Shown: positions 1 to 7,369, counted from the stretch's first letter. The stretch: 27,956 bases of DNA from Thiotrichaceae bacterium (GCA_027008885.1 JALVDQ010000257.1:1-27956); one strand, 5' to 3'. The notes: generated by a model not told the origin, from the letters alone. Made by a program: numbers and translations.

Positions 1-173
1 ATAGCTCCCGTATCAATGTGTGCTGCCATATCTGTTACTCTCTTGCATTTATTAGTGGGTTATACGAGAGTTATTTTAAAATACTTTAAATTGAATTTAT
101 AGGTGCGGAATGTCGGTAGTATTTTTTCTGGATGTGGATTAAGAACCTGTGCTTTGTAGATCGATTTAGCCCG

Positions 174-214
174 AGCGTAACCCGACAGGATGTGGCACTA
201 TGCTGGATTACGCT
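174..214. repeat. REP-like imperfect palindrome
   Basis: AGCGTAACCC at 174-183 pairs with GGATTACGCT at 205-214 (one G-T pair), around a 21-nt loop. The wording resembles the widespread extragenic palindromes of proteobacteria that carry GGATTACGCT-type arms. It looks decayed. A terminator role for the S24 gene is unlikely because no T-run follows on the minus strand. Confidence 0.4.
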
Positions 215-221
215 TAAAAAG

Positions 222-246
222 TATAAAAAAAGGGGGGGATGGGTAT
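222..246 (+). repeat. A7G7-ATGGGTA dispersed motif, copy A
   Basis: The sequence reads TATA, seven A, seven G, then ATGGGTATG. Near-identical tracts occur at 4914-4937, 14196-14216 and, on the other strand, 16484-16507. This copy lies about 25 bp past the stop of the S24 gene. Its function is unknown. Confidence 0.7.
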
Positions 247-269
247 GTTTAAAGCTCTGTTATCCGCAC

Positions 270-641
270 TCAGGTATAGTGCTTGTGATAGCTTCTTTTT
301 TTGCCTGCGCGTTGTGTAATCACCCCTTCTATTTGCTCAAACTGGATTTCAAAGGTTTCGTAAAGGTCATTCAGTGGTACCAGAAAGTAGCGATTGTCTT
401 TAATGCGTAACTGCCTGAAAATGTATTCACCCTTGTTGTCCACGGCGAAGACGTAAGCACCATCTGTGGCAAGCCCGGTGGGGTCGATGATGATGATACA
501 GCCAGCCGCAAATTCTGGTTCCATGCTGTCATCAATACATTGCAGGGCAAAAGGCTCTGATTCGGAGCAATTGCCGCCATCACTCATGTTTTGCTTAAAG
601 GCTTCTTCCAGCCCAATTTTGACTTCCTGAACGTCTTTCAT
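270..641 (-). CDS. S24/LexA-fold protein without DNA-binding domain
   Basis: This 123-residue protein matches the C-terminal peptidase S24 fold of LexA/UmuD-type proteins. The serine motif DDSMEPEF places the nucleophile at Ser39, followed by the usual strands (IIIID, GAYVFAV, FRQL, FLVPLN). There is no helix-turn-helix; only about 30 residues precede the serine motif. Counting 37 residues on from Ser39, the Ser-Lys spacing of LexA, gives Arg76 in EYIFRQL where the catalytic lysine should be. It may therefore be unable to self-cleave and serve as a binding or scaffold fold. Its ATG overlaps the cysG stop by 4 bp (ATGA), so it is probably translationally coupled as the last gene of the cluster. 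The fold assignment is firm; the role is unknown. Confidence 0.75.
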   Translation of the reverse strand: MKDVQEVKIGLEEAFKQNMSDGGNCSESEPFALQCIDDSMEPEFAAGCIIIIDPTGLATDGAYVFAVDNKGEYIFRQLRIKDNRYFLVPLNDLYETFEIQFEQIEGVITQRAGKKRSYHKHYT

Positions 642-2062
642 GATTTGTTCCTGCTAAATTCGGTTTCTTGCACATGTCTTTCGGGTTTATACCAGTGAAG
701 TTTGTCGTGAAGTTTTACCACTTCACCGATAATTGTCAATGTGGGCGCTCTAACTTTAGAATCAATCACCAGTTGCGGCAGGCTGGCGACTGTCCCAATA
801 TGCACGCGCTGGTTACGGGTTGTCCCTTGTTCGACCAGTGCCGCTGGCGTATCACCTGACAAACCATGTGCCTGTAATTGCTCACTAATGACACTAATGC
901 CGGTTAAGCCCATGTAAAAAACAATGGTGTGATTTTTTTGTGTCAGTTGTTGCCAGTTAAGGTTGATGCTGCCATCTTTTAAATGCCCTGTGGCAAAGGT
1001 GACGGACTGTGCGTAATCACGATGAGTCAGTGGAATGCCAGCATAGGATGAACAGCCAGAAGCGGCTGTTATGGCTGGCACTACCTGAAACGGAATATTA
1101 TTTTCAGCCAGTGTTTCGATTTCTTCACCGCCGCGCCCAAAGATGAAAGGGTCACCTCCCTTGAGGCGCAAGACCCGCTTTCCCTGCTGTGCCAATTTTA
1201 CCAGCAAATCATTTATTTTGTCTTGCGGTACGGCATGGTTATCTTTTTCCTTGCCGACATAAAGGCGTTCGGCATTTTTGTTTGCCATGTCAAGAATGGG
1301 TTTGGAGACCAGCCGGTCATACACCATGACATCAGCCTGCTGCATCAGACGTATAGCCTTGAGTGTAAGCAAATCAGGATCACCTGGACCAGCGCCAACC
1401 AGATATACTTCACCTACAGGGTTTTCGTCTTGCTGTTTGTTCAGGGCATCATCCAGCAAGGCTCTGGCTGAGTCATCCTGACCAGCATAGACCAGTTCTG
1501 AGAATGCACCTTTGAGCGCATTTTCCCAAAATTTTTTGCGCTGTTCCTGTTTTGGAAAATGTGCTTTTACTTTTTCACGATATTCTTCGGTAATTGCAGC
1601 CAGGCGTCCGCAAGCTGGCGGAATCATGGTTTCAAGTTTCATCCGAAGTTGTCGTGCCAACACAGGCGAGGCGCCACCAGTCGAGATAGCAATGGTTACG
1701 GGGGAGCGATCAAGAACGGAGGGAAAAATAAAACTGCAAAGTTCAGGATTGTCTGCAACATTAACCATGATATTGGCTACATCACAATCTTTGGCTATGG
1801 CAGCGTTAACCTTGGGATCATCGGTTGCGGCAACTACAAGAAATGCGCGCATAATGTCGCTGCTTTCATAATTACGCTGCAAGATTTGGATTTTTTTGCT
1901 CTCGGCAAGATGCCGCAAGTCATCACTGCAATGCGGAGAAATAACGACGATATTGGCATTTGCATTAAGCAGATTGTTTACCTTGCGAGTGGCTACCGAA
2001 CCACCGCCTACCACAAGGCAATGACGATTTTTTAAATCCAGGAAAACGGGAAAGTGATTCAT
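638..2062 (-). CDS. cysG: Siroheme synthase (fused dehydrogenase/ferrochelatase and methyltransferase)
   Basis: This is a full-length 474-residue CysG that turns uroporphyrinogen III into siroheme in the cytoplasm. Residues 1-210 are the precorrin-2 dehydrogenase/sirohydrochlorin ferrochelatase half, with the NAD-binding loop VVGGGSVATRK near residue 18 and STGGASPVLARQLR further on. From about residue 218 comes the SAM-dependent uroporphyrinogen methyltransferase half (VYLVGAGPGDPDLLTLKA, LRLKGGDPFIFGRGGEE near 300). It overlaps the Cys-rich gene upstream and the S24 gene downstream by 4 bp each. Siroheme serves assimilatory sulfite reductase in many bacteria. Lying a few genes from dsrS, this copy plausibly supplies siroheme, later amidated, to reverse DsrAB; that link is inference. 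Confidence 0.96.
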   Translation of the reverse strand: MNHFPVFLDLKNRHCLVVGGGSVATRKVNNLLNANANIVVISPHCSDDLRHLAESKKIQILQRNYESSDIMRAFLVVAATDDPKVNAAIAKDCDVANIMVNVADNPELCSFIFPSVLDRSPVTIAISTGGASPVLARQLRMKLETMIPPACGRLAAITEEYREKVKAHFPKQEQRKKFWENALKGAFSELVYAGQDDSARALLDDALNKQQDENPVGEVYLVGAGPGDPDLLTLKAIRLMQQADVMVYDRLVSKPILDMANKNAERLYVGKEKDNHAVPQDKINDLLVKLAQQGKRVLRLKGGDPFIFGRGGEEIETLAENNIPFQVVPAITAASGCSSYAGIPLTHRDYAQSVTFATGHLKDGSINLNWQQLTQKNHTIVFYMGLTGISVISEQLQAHGLSGDTPAALVEQGTTRNQRVHIGTVASLPQLVIDSKVRAPTLTIIGEVVKLHDKLHWYKPERHVQETEFSRNKS

Positions 2063-2544
2063 TGCTTATTTTTCTTTCGTTTGGGACGGGACACATATTT
2101 AACAATACCTTTGACAATTTCGCCATAGGGTAATTGTTCTATGCCTGAATATTTTTGCAGTGCTTTCTGCATGGTGTCATTAATATCTAGCACCGTGCTT
2201 TGAGCGGTTTTTGACTCTTTAGCTGGGTCAGCAGGGGTATCGCCAAGCAATGTTTGCAAGGCGAGCATTCCACCGGCTTGCACCTGCAATTCTTTATTAT
2301 GTGGCATCGGTCCGTTAATGGTGACGACTTTCAGAGAGAAACGTGCGTTTTTTCTGATGCTGTTCAAAACGGCAGTACAGCGTTTTAACGCAGGTTCTGA
2401 CTGGCACGCAATGCCTTCGCGCGTCGCAAGTATAAAACGCCGTTTTAAGGCACAGTCACAGCGCCGATTGGTGATGGCTTTTTCAAAAATACAACGGTTG
2501 GGGTTAATTTCGTTGTATGCCGCACGGTACTGATCTTCATCCAT
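2059..2544 (-). CDS. Conserved-looking Cys-rich basic protein, function unknown
   Basis: The 161-residue product is not one I recognise. The N-terminal third holds five cysteines at residues 18, 29, 31, 47 and 56, a C-x10-C-x-C-x15-C-x8-C arrangement that could bind a metal or Fe-S centre. Arginines and lysines are dense around them (NRRCDCALKRR). The middle is Ala/Gln-rich, and the tail ends in a basic PKRKKNKQ. No signal peptide or membrane segment is visible, so it is probably cytoplasmic. The stop overlaps the cysG ATG by 4 bp, tying it to siroheme synthesis by operon context. The start at 2544 lies just inside the end of the 126-bp repeat array, which therefore supplies its upstream region. 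It is likely a real gene because of the tight coupling. Confidence 0.75.
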   Translation of the reverse strand: MDEDQYRAAYNEINPNRCIFEKAITNRRCDCALKRRFILATREGIACQSEPALKRCTAVLNSIRKNARFSLKVVTINGPMPHNKELQVQAGGMLALQTLLGDTPADPAKESKTAQSTVLDINDTMQKALQKYSGIEQLPYGEIVKGIVKYVSRPKRKKNKQ

Positions 2545-2812
2545 TTAGTGAGCTTACCGTTTTGTTGTTTAAAACGGATAACTCAGCCGAGCGAAGCGAG
2601 ACAACAGCTTTAGCTGACCCGTCAGGGTGAGGCGTAAGCCGAATCATTATGTCGCCGTTTTTTTGGCGACGCAGTGAGCTTACCGTTTTGTTGTTTAAAA
2701 CGGATAACTCAGCCGAGCGAAGCGAGACAACAGCTTTAGCTGACCCGTCAGGGTGAGGCGCAAGCCGAATCATTATGTCGCCGTTTTTTTGGCGACGCAG
2801 TGAGCTTGCCAT
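2537..2812 (-). CDS. Open frame through the 126-bp tandem repeat (doubtful gene)
   Basis: A 91-residue frame runs through two copies of a 126-bp repeat. Since 126 is a multiple of three, the same 42-residue unit (containing NGDIMIRL and GSAKAVVSLRSAELS) appears twice. It begins at an ATG 3 bp after the stop of the 78-residue gene and overlaps the start of the Cys-rich gene by 8 bp, so a ribosome could pass through it. Nothing in the protein resembles a known domain. The simplest reading is a non-coding element that happens to be open in this frame. An in-frame protein-inserting repeat, as known in some bacteria, is the alternative. Confidence 0.25.
   Translation of the reverse strand: MASSLRRQKNGDIMIRLAPHPDGSAKAVVSLRSAELSVLNNKTVSSLRRQKNGDIMIRLTPHPDGSAKAVVSLRSAELSVLNNKTVSSLNG
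2547..2798. repeat. Two tandem copies of a 126-bp unit
   Basis: Copies at 2547-2672 and 2673-2798 differ at a single base (T2635 versus C2761). A fragment of a third start (AGTGAGCTT) follows at 2799-2807. Each unit contains two hairpins: CCGTTTT/AAAACGG around a 7-nt loop, and GTCGCC/GGCGAC around a T-rich loop. It also carries the phrase GAGCGAAGCGAG. Near identity indicates a recent duplication. It fills the whole gap between the 78-residue gene and the Cys-rich gene, so transcripts toward cysG must cross four hairpins. Confidence 0.92.
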
Positions 2813-2815
2813 TTG

Positions 2816-3052
2816 CTACTTTTCCCATTCCATAACGACTGTTTCAGGTCGCTTTTCCATAAGAAGTTCTTCTGCCTGTAACTGATTCGCCGCATGCACC
2901 ATTTTAACGCTAATACCCCCATTTAACGGCAATTCAGCCCGCATATTGCGAGCAAATACCTTGGCTTCCTTGAAGGTTTCAAATTCTTTCTGAAATTCCA
3001 GATTTTTGACAACGGGGGTAGGTTGGGTAATTTTAAAAACGTAGTAAGGCAT
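2816..3052 (-). CDS. Small conserved-looking protein, function unknown
   Basis: This 78-residue cytoplasmic protein has no signal peptide. It opens with a beta-like stretch (MPYYVFKI), followed by a helix-rich middle (FETFKEAKVFARNMRAEL) and a charged helix (QAEELLMEKRPE) ending in VVMEWEK. I do not recognise a named family. It starts 34 bp after the dsrS stop on the same strand and is probably cotranscribed with it. A role near rDsr sulfur oxidation or siroheme supply is suggested only by position. Confidence 0.7.
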   Translation of the reverse strand: MPYYVFKITQPTPVVKNLEFQKEFETFKEAKVFARNMRAELPLNGGISVKMVHAANQLQAEELLMEKRPETVVMEWEK

Positions 3053-3086
3053 AGTCTTTCCTATTCCAATAACAATAAGCTTGATA

Positions 3087-4223
3087 TTACATCAGTATAT
3101 CAACTTTCTCTAATAAAGGGGTAGTTAGTGGGAGTAATCGTTTTCGCATTACCGTGCCCACCGAGTCATTTCCACTAAATACCGGTATCAGCGTATGCTC
3201 CCCCATTTGTGCCAGAACCAGCATGGCATTGAGCTGCGGCAAATAGTTTTTATGCAGAACCTCAATAAGCTGTTTTAACTCGTCATTATCTGCTGTCTGG
3301 CAGACTTTATCTGCATATTCAGTTGCAATTTCAAACGAGCGCGTGCCCCGTTTATCCAGTCTGAGTGTGTGCAGAGGAAGCTGGAAGTAATTGCCGATGG
3401 CACTAAAAAGTGAAATCACAACATCCTGGTCAACCGGTTTTTTAAGTGAAAGTTTAAGTGTTTCCAGCCACTTTTGACCATCGCTATCAAGTAATTGACA
3501 CAGTGTTTTTGCGTAAATATTATCGGCATCCACAAGGGGTTGTAGCTGCTCTGATATAACTCGATGATTTTTTGAGGGTTTTAAATTTAGCGGTATTTGT
3601 TTTGGATCTGTGTGCAGAAAACCCACATAAAACGGGTTTTTACGTTTGGCGCGTGTCCAAAGGCTCTGTAACTGTTTTTCTGTGATCAGTTGATCATTCT
3701 GCAAACACAGCCTGACCATATCGACAATATTTAGCTGTTTCTCTTCAAAGGGCAAAAACTCCATTAAATAATCAGCAAGTTCCCTGCCGAGTTCGCCTTC
3801 GACAACCGCAGGGTATTCCATCAGGCGCATTGCAACTTCTGTTGTGGGGTTTGCCCACCAGGCACGTTTGCCAATGTCATGTGAAAGATCAGGCGCATAA
3901 ACGACTGCTATAACGGCTTCTGGTTCACCCAGTAAAAGCATGTGTTCGAGTGTGTTATCAGCGTGCCCCATGCGTGTCCAGCGTTTTAAAAAAACCGGGT
4001 AGCCACCGGGGGAGCCGGTTATTTTAAGTGATAAAAACTCACGCACCATGCGTAAATACTGATCATCGCGGGTGGTGGGGTTAAATACGATTTTAGCCTC
4101 GCCCTGATCTGTCAATGCATACAGAGTCATCGAGCCTTCATTGATGCGAATCGCTTTTAGTTTTTGCGCCAAAAGGACATTAAGGCGCAGTTTGTCTTCG
4201 TTGGAGAGTTCTATGCTTGGCAC
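3087..4223 (-). CDS. dsrS: DsrS-like protein of the reverse Dsr sulfur oxidation system
   Basis: The 378-residue soluble protein resembles DsrS, encoded by the last gene of the dsr cluster in purple sulfur bacteria such as Allochromatium vinosum. Features matching my recollection of the family are an N-terminal LSNEDKLRLNVLLAQ, AIRINEGSM, a GEAKIVFNPTTRDDQYLR stretch and the conserved block GSPGGYPVFLKRWTRMG near residue 73. LLLGEPEAVIAVVYAPDL and RAWWANPT follow. No membrane segment or signal peptide is seen. The biochemical role of DsrS is not established; it is not one of the catalytic subunits. Here it sits apart from dsrAB and the other dsr genes, 6 bp after a DUF6398-like gene and upstream of the small protein and cysG. 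The identification is from memory of motifs, so moderate. Confidence 0.72.
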   Translation of the reverse strand: MPSIELSNEDKLRLNVLLAQKLKAIRINEGSMTLYALTDQGEAKIVFNPTTRDDQYLRMVREFLSLKITGSPGGYPVFLKRWTRMGHADNTLEHMLLLGEPEAVIAVVYAPDLSHDIGKRAWWANPTTEVAMRLMEYPAVVEGELGRELADYLMEFLPFEEKQLNIVDMVRLCLQNDQLITEKQLQSLWTRAKRKNPFYVGFLHTDPKQIPLNLKPSKNHRVISEQLQPLVDADNIYAKTLCQLLDSDGQKWLETLKLSLKKPVDQDVVISLFSAIGNYFQLPLHTLRLDKRGTRSFEIATEYADKVCQTADNDELKQLIEVLHKNYLPQLNAMLVLAQMGEHTLIPVFSGNDSVGTVMRKRLLPLTTPLLEKVDILM

Positions 4224-4229
4224 TTTGCT

Positions 4230-4745
4230 TTATTTATCATCGGGAATATATGGAATTAAGCCTTTTTCAAATGCAATTTCTTGTACTTCTCTTGGCATAT
4301 GCCTGACATCAGTAAGAAGCCCATTAACAGATAACATCCAAACCAAGGGGTTATCATCCAATTTGCTTGGTAGTGTCCAGTTAGGATCAAACGGATTTAT
4401 TTTGAGTGCATCTCGAACTGCTTTGGATTTGCCTTGCCCCGTACTTTGTCCCACTCCAAATTTTTTATATAGATTTGTTGCGCTGATATAAGGTGTTTGG
4501 GTTTTATCAAATAAAAAATTTGTCATGCCCATGGCATGCGTTATGCCACAAGCCCATGACTTTTCATTACCTTTTAATAACGGCGATGGACGTTTTCTAC
4601 ATAATGCCGCTGTCGCAAAACGTATAAGTTGTGCGTACTCCTGGTTTAGATTTTGTTCACAAAAGTTGTTTGTTAATCCCACAATTTTTTTGTATTTTTC
4701 AGACATTCCCTTCGGAACATTCTCTGATTTCTTTGGTTGTCCCAT
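4230..4745 (-). CDS. DUF6398-like protein, function unknown
   Basis: This 171-residue protein resembles the DUF6398 family. It begins with MSEKYKKIVGLTNNFCEQNLN, a typical opening, then an all-helical core (AQLIRFATAALCRKRPSPL, WACGITHAMGMTNFLFD). A DNA-binding-like helical pair follows (YISATNLYKKFGVGQSTGQG, KAVRDAL). The repeated-helix layout recalls cyclin-like or TFIIB-like folds, but no function is established. It is the first gene of the minus-strand run and ends 6 bp before dsrS, so the two may share a transcript. Its sequence looks more AT-rich than cysG. The family is scattered across bacteria, so it may be an insertion ahead of dsrS rather than a true Dsr partner. Confidence 0.72.
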   Translation of the reverse strand: MGQPKKSENVPKGMSEKYKKIVGLTNNFCEQNLNQEYAQLIRFATAALCRKRPSPLLKGNEKSWACGITHAMGMTNFLFDKTQTPYISATNLYKKFGVGQSTGQGKSKAVRDALKINPFDPNWTLPSKLDDNPLVWMLSVNGLLTDVRHMPREVQEIAFEKGLIPYIPDDK

Positions 4746-4913
4746 ATTTCCAGTTATATAACAGTAAATAACTGCATTTTACTCTGAAAGTATGTATTCA
4801 GCTAATAATTTAGGGAAGAATATTGAGATTAATATGGCTCCATGCTTACACTAATTTTGAGCGGGTACTTAAGCCAATGTCTTGTGGAAGAATTTGTCAA
4901 CATATCAGAAATA

Positions 4914-4937
4914 TGTAAAAAAAGGGGGGGATGGGTA
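4914..4937 (+). repeat. A7G7-ATGGGTA dispersed motif, copy B
   Basis: The sequence reads T, seven A, seven G, ATGGGTAG. It is identical to copy A over the A7G7ATGGGTA core and runs directly into the heptamer array. Confidence 0.75.
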
Positions 4938-4943
4938 GCAGAG

Positions 4944-4971
4944 GACAGAAGACAGAAGACAGAAGACAGAT
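4944..4971 (+). repeat. GACAGAA heptamer array
   Basis: There are three perfect tandem copies of GACAGAA followed by GACAGAT, preceded by the related AGAGGACAGAA. Together with the A7G7 tract just upstream this makes about 60 bp of strongly purine-biased plus strand. Confidence 0.85.
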
Positions 4972-5057
4972 GACGGGGCATGTAGTCAGCGTTGAGAATA
5001 CGAAACGCGGGGTAGTGGGGTAAGCTTGCGATGAAATGGTGATTTGTAATTTCCAAT

Positions 5058-5088
5058 AAAAAACCCTGCACAGTTTCCTGAGCAGGGT
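5058..5088 (-). terminator. Rho-independent terminator of the Ig-like lipoprotein gene
   Basis: On the minus strand ACCCTGCTCAG and CTGTGCAGGGT form an 11-bp stem with one T-T mismatch closed by a GAAA tetraloop, followed by TTTTTTATT. It begins about 45 bp after the lipoprotein stop codon. Confidence 0.85.
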
Positions 5089-5133
5089 ACTTAAGTCACT
5101 AACAAGCTATCTCAATGAATAATTTATACTCAT

Positions 5134-7278
5134 TTATTGAGATGTGGCATCCTTGTAGTACAAAGGTTTCGTGAAGTTATCTGCTTCAACATTCAGGAAG
5201 ATAAAGAAGCCTGAGTCATCTACAGTTTCATCATTATCATGTACCCTGAATGAGTTATTTGGTCCCATCTCTACGCTTGCCTTTTCAGAGGTAATGGTAA
5301 AGTCTTTGGAGACTTTATTGCCAAAATCATCAATGAAAGAGATTGTATACCAAACTTCATTCGTAATAGAATTTGTAGCAAGACCTGATTCTCCATCAAC
5401 GATTATGGGTTTAACGGTTGTTGGCAACATGCCGGAAGTATCTGAACAACTTGCAGATATTCCATAGGGGCTGATTCGGTTTGGCGGTGATGCCTTAAGG
5501 TCTTTAACATCGGACGCTGCAACAGGCAAATCGAAATAGGTATTTTCAATATATTCTGTACCATTAACAATCGTTGTCGCTGTAATTAGCTGCTCTGTCC
5601 ATAATGCCGTATTTTTGGGATAGATAATCTGAATGTCAATTCGCCCGTTTTCATCTGATGTGCCTTTAACGGTTACCGCAGCATCATGTGTTGGATCGAG
5701 GAAGCCATTGCCATTATCGTCTTCGCCTTGATCCAGCTTACCATCATTATCTAGGTCTTCAGATGGACAGGAGGTTGATACGCGTCTTACCCAGCCAACA
5801 TTTACAACTGGAACCATGATGCCTTTATAATATTTTCTGGGTGTTATTGTGAATGATACGTCCTGATCCTTGACTGGATTGCCTGCGCTATCCGTCACTA
5901 TGACACCGAAGTTTTTGGTATAAAAGACCTTGTCCGATTCAACCAGGTTGTCCTGACCAAGTACAATGCGTAGTGCATTACCACCCACGGTTAATTTTAT
6001 TTCATCCTTTATTGTGGGATAGCCCTCAATATAGGTTTTAATCACAACGCCATTTTTTTCACTCGAAGAGTTGCCTGCTTTATATGATACAGAGGCTCTA
6101 CCGAGTGAATCCGTCACGGCTGTTGAGTCACTTAAGCTTCCATCCACAATATCATTTAGACGGAAACTAACGGTTTTGTTTTTTACCGGATTATCGTTAA
6201 TATCACGAATCTTGGCGATAATGGTACTTGAACCATTTGGTGCTACCACCGCTGGATCTGCCTGCGTATTAATAAATGACGGCGTAGTTGCCACAAATTC
6301 CTGTGATAAGGTCGTTGATATGGCTTTTCCTGCTGAAGCGTCTTCCAGAACTTCTGTGGCTTTGATAATGCTTGTACCTGCGGTCACAGAAGAGATGCTA
6401 AAGGTAGCAATACCTTGAGCATTGGTAACCACTTTATTTGTTGAGAGTTCTCCTCTGGTTGCATTAATGCTAACTTCTTTGTTTGGCTGGGGAACGCCCT
6501 CTTTTTTCCATAATAAAGTTATTTCCTGGGGAGTGTTTATGGGTATTTCCTGGGTTGCGCCATGCATAACAAATTCATCGGCAGATATCAGTACCTCTTT
6601 TGTGTACTCCGCGCCTAGTGCCTTTGCCGTAAGTGTATCTGTTCCGCCTGTTACTCCAGTTAAAGTAAAGGCGATCTCACCAACGGCGTTTGTCTGGTAA
6701 TTGCTGTCAGTGGTGATGGTATTTCCTTTTGCCGAGCTTAGTTCTACCGTTTCGTAGGCAATTGGCTTATTGGCACTGTCTCTCAGTTTTAAGGTAAATG
6801 AAACGTCTTTCTGACGTGGTATTGAGTCTGGACCTTCAATTGTCACTGTGGTGCCAACGACTTCAATTTCCAAAGTCTTGCTCTGGGAGCCTGACTGAGC
6901 CTTTACATGGAGAAGTCTGTTTTTAGGGATACCTGGTATTAATTTGACAGATTTTATAGAACCCGATTCTGTATCAGAGGAAGCTTCGGTATCTATGGTT
7001 GCATCATTATCCACTGAAAATGTTATATCTGCACCAGGAATCGCGTTATTATTTTTATCTTTTGCAATTGCTGTTATGACAACTGGTTTTAAACCATCTG
7101 AAGGCAGTTGACGGGTGCTCGCCGTTAATACCAGCGAGCTTGCCAGTTTTTCGACATCTCCACCGCCATCTTTGCCACCTCCTCCGCTACCAAATGAAGC
7201 ACCGCCACCACAGGCTGCAAGTGCTACTGCGAGAGCAAGAGGAGTAACGACTTTCACGAATTTTTTTGAATGAGACAT
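5134..7278 (-). CDS. Large Ig-like (Big_1/invasin-type) repeat lipoprotein
   Basis: A 714-residue exported protein. The start gives a short basic leader, a hydrophobic stretch and a lipobox LAAC with the lipidated Cys at residue 23. A Gly-rich linker (about 24-40) follows. About five bacterial Ig-like modules come next, each with the pattern of free C-terminal strand phrases such as NAIPGADITFSV, KPIAYETVELS, QPNKEVSINA, NPVKNKTVSFRL and NPVKDQDVSFTI, paired with NAxGxAxFxI strands. Near residues 505-530 an acidic segment (DLDNDGKLDQGEDDNGNG) resembles an EF-hand or thrombospondin-3 calcium loop, set between the two halves of the fifth module. It is monocistronic, with a promoter at 7370-7399 and a terminator at 5058-5088. 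It is probably an outer-membrane-anchored structural or adhesive protein; the exact role is unknown. Confidence 0.82.
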   Translation of the reverse strand: MSHSKKFVKVVTPLALAVALAACGGGASFGSGGGGKDGGGDVEKLASSLVLTASTRQLPSDGLKPVVITAIAKDKNNNAIPGADITFSVDNDATIDTEASSDTESGSIKSVKLIPGIPKNRLLHVKAQSGSQSKTLEIEVVGTTVTIEGPDSIPRQKDVSFTLKLRDSANKPIAYETVELSSAKGNTITTDSNYQTNAVGEIAFTLTGVTGGTDTLTAKALGAEYTKEVLISADEFVMHGATQEIPINTPQEITLLWKKEGVPQPNKEVSINATRGELSTNKVVTNAQGIATFSISSVTAGTSIIKATEVLEDASAGKAISTTLSQEFVATTPSFINTQADPAVVAPNGSSTIIAKIRDINDNPVKNKTVSFRLNDIVDGSLSDSTAVTDSLGRASVSYKAGNSSSEKNGVVIKTYIEGYPTIKDEIKLTVGGNALRIVLGQDNLVESDKVFYTKNFGVIVTDSAGNPVKDQDVSFTITPRKYYKGIMVPVVNVGWVRRVSTSCPSEDLDNDGKLDQGEDDNGNGFLDPTHDAAVTVKGTSDENGRIDIQIIYPKNTALWTEQLITATTIVNGTEYIENTYFDLPVAASDVKDLKASPPNRISPYGISASCSDTSGMLPTTVKPIIVDGESGLATNSITNEVWYTISFIDDFGNKVSKDFTITSEKASVEMGPNNSFRVHDNDETVDDSGFFIFLNVEADNFTKPLYYKDATSQ

Positions 7279-7369
7279 GGACAGACCCTTATTATTATTT
7301 TGTTATTATTAATATTTTATTTTTAATTTTTTTAGGATGAGTAGAATTATTTATTCTCTTATGAGACTC

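Larger units (their letters stand above)
1..269. other. Intergenic left edge, no supported gene
   Basis: No convincing coding sequence is seen here. The longest plus-strand open frame (from 132) runs into the S24 gene on the other strand, matches no family I recognise and is treated as chance. The stretch holds a degenerate palindromic repeat (174-214) and an A7G7 tract (224-237). Both lie downstream of the minus-strand S24 gene. Confidence 0.6.
4746..5133. other. Intergenic region with several short repeats
   Basis: The stretch contains the upstream region of the DUF6398-like gene, copy B of the A7G7 motif (4914-4937), a heptamer array (4944-4971) and the terminator of the lipoprotein gene (5058-5088). 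An 80-codon minus-strand frame across it encodes low-complexity translation of the repeats and is not accepted as a gene. No clear sigma-70 promoter was found for the DUF6398-like gene. Confidence 0.6.

Noticed and set aside
222..246. G-quadruplex at the G7 tract
   Set aside because: Only two G-runs are close together, so an intramolecular four-run quadruplex is not supported.
132..410. 92-codon plus-strand frame at the left edge
   Set aside because: It overlaps the S24 gene antisense, passes through the A7G7 tract, and has no family resemblance.
1559..2035. Long plus-strand frame opposite cysG
   Set aside because: It is the antisense shadow of a clear cysG coding sequence.
4829..5071. 80-codon minus-strand frame
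   Set aside because: It is made of translated heptamer repeats and the G-tract and overlaps the lipoprotein terminator.
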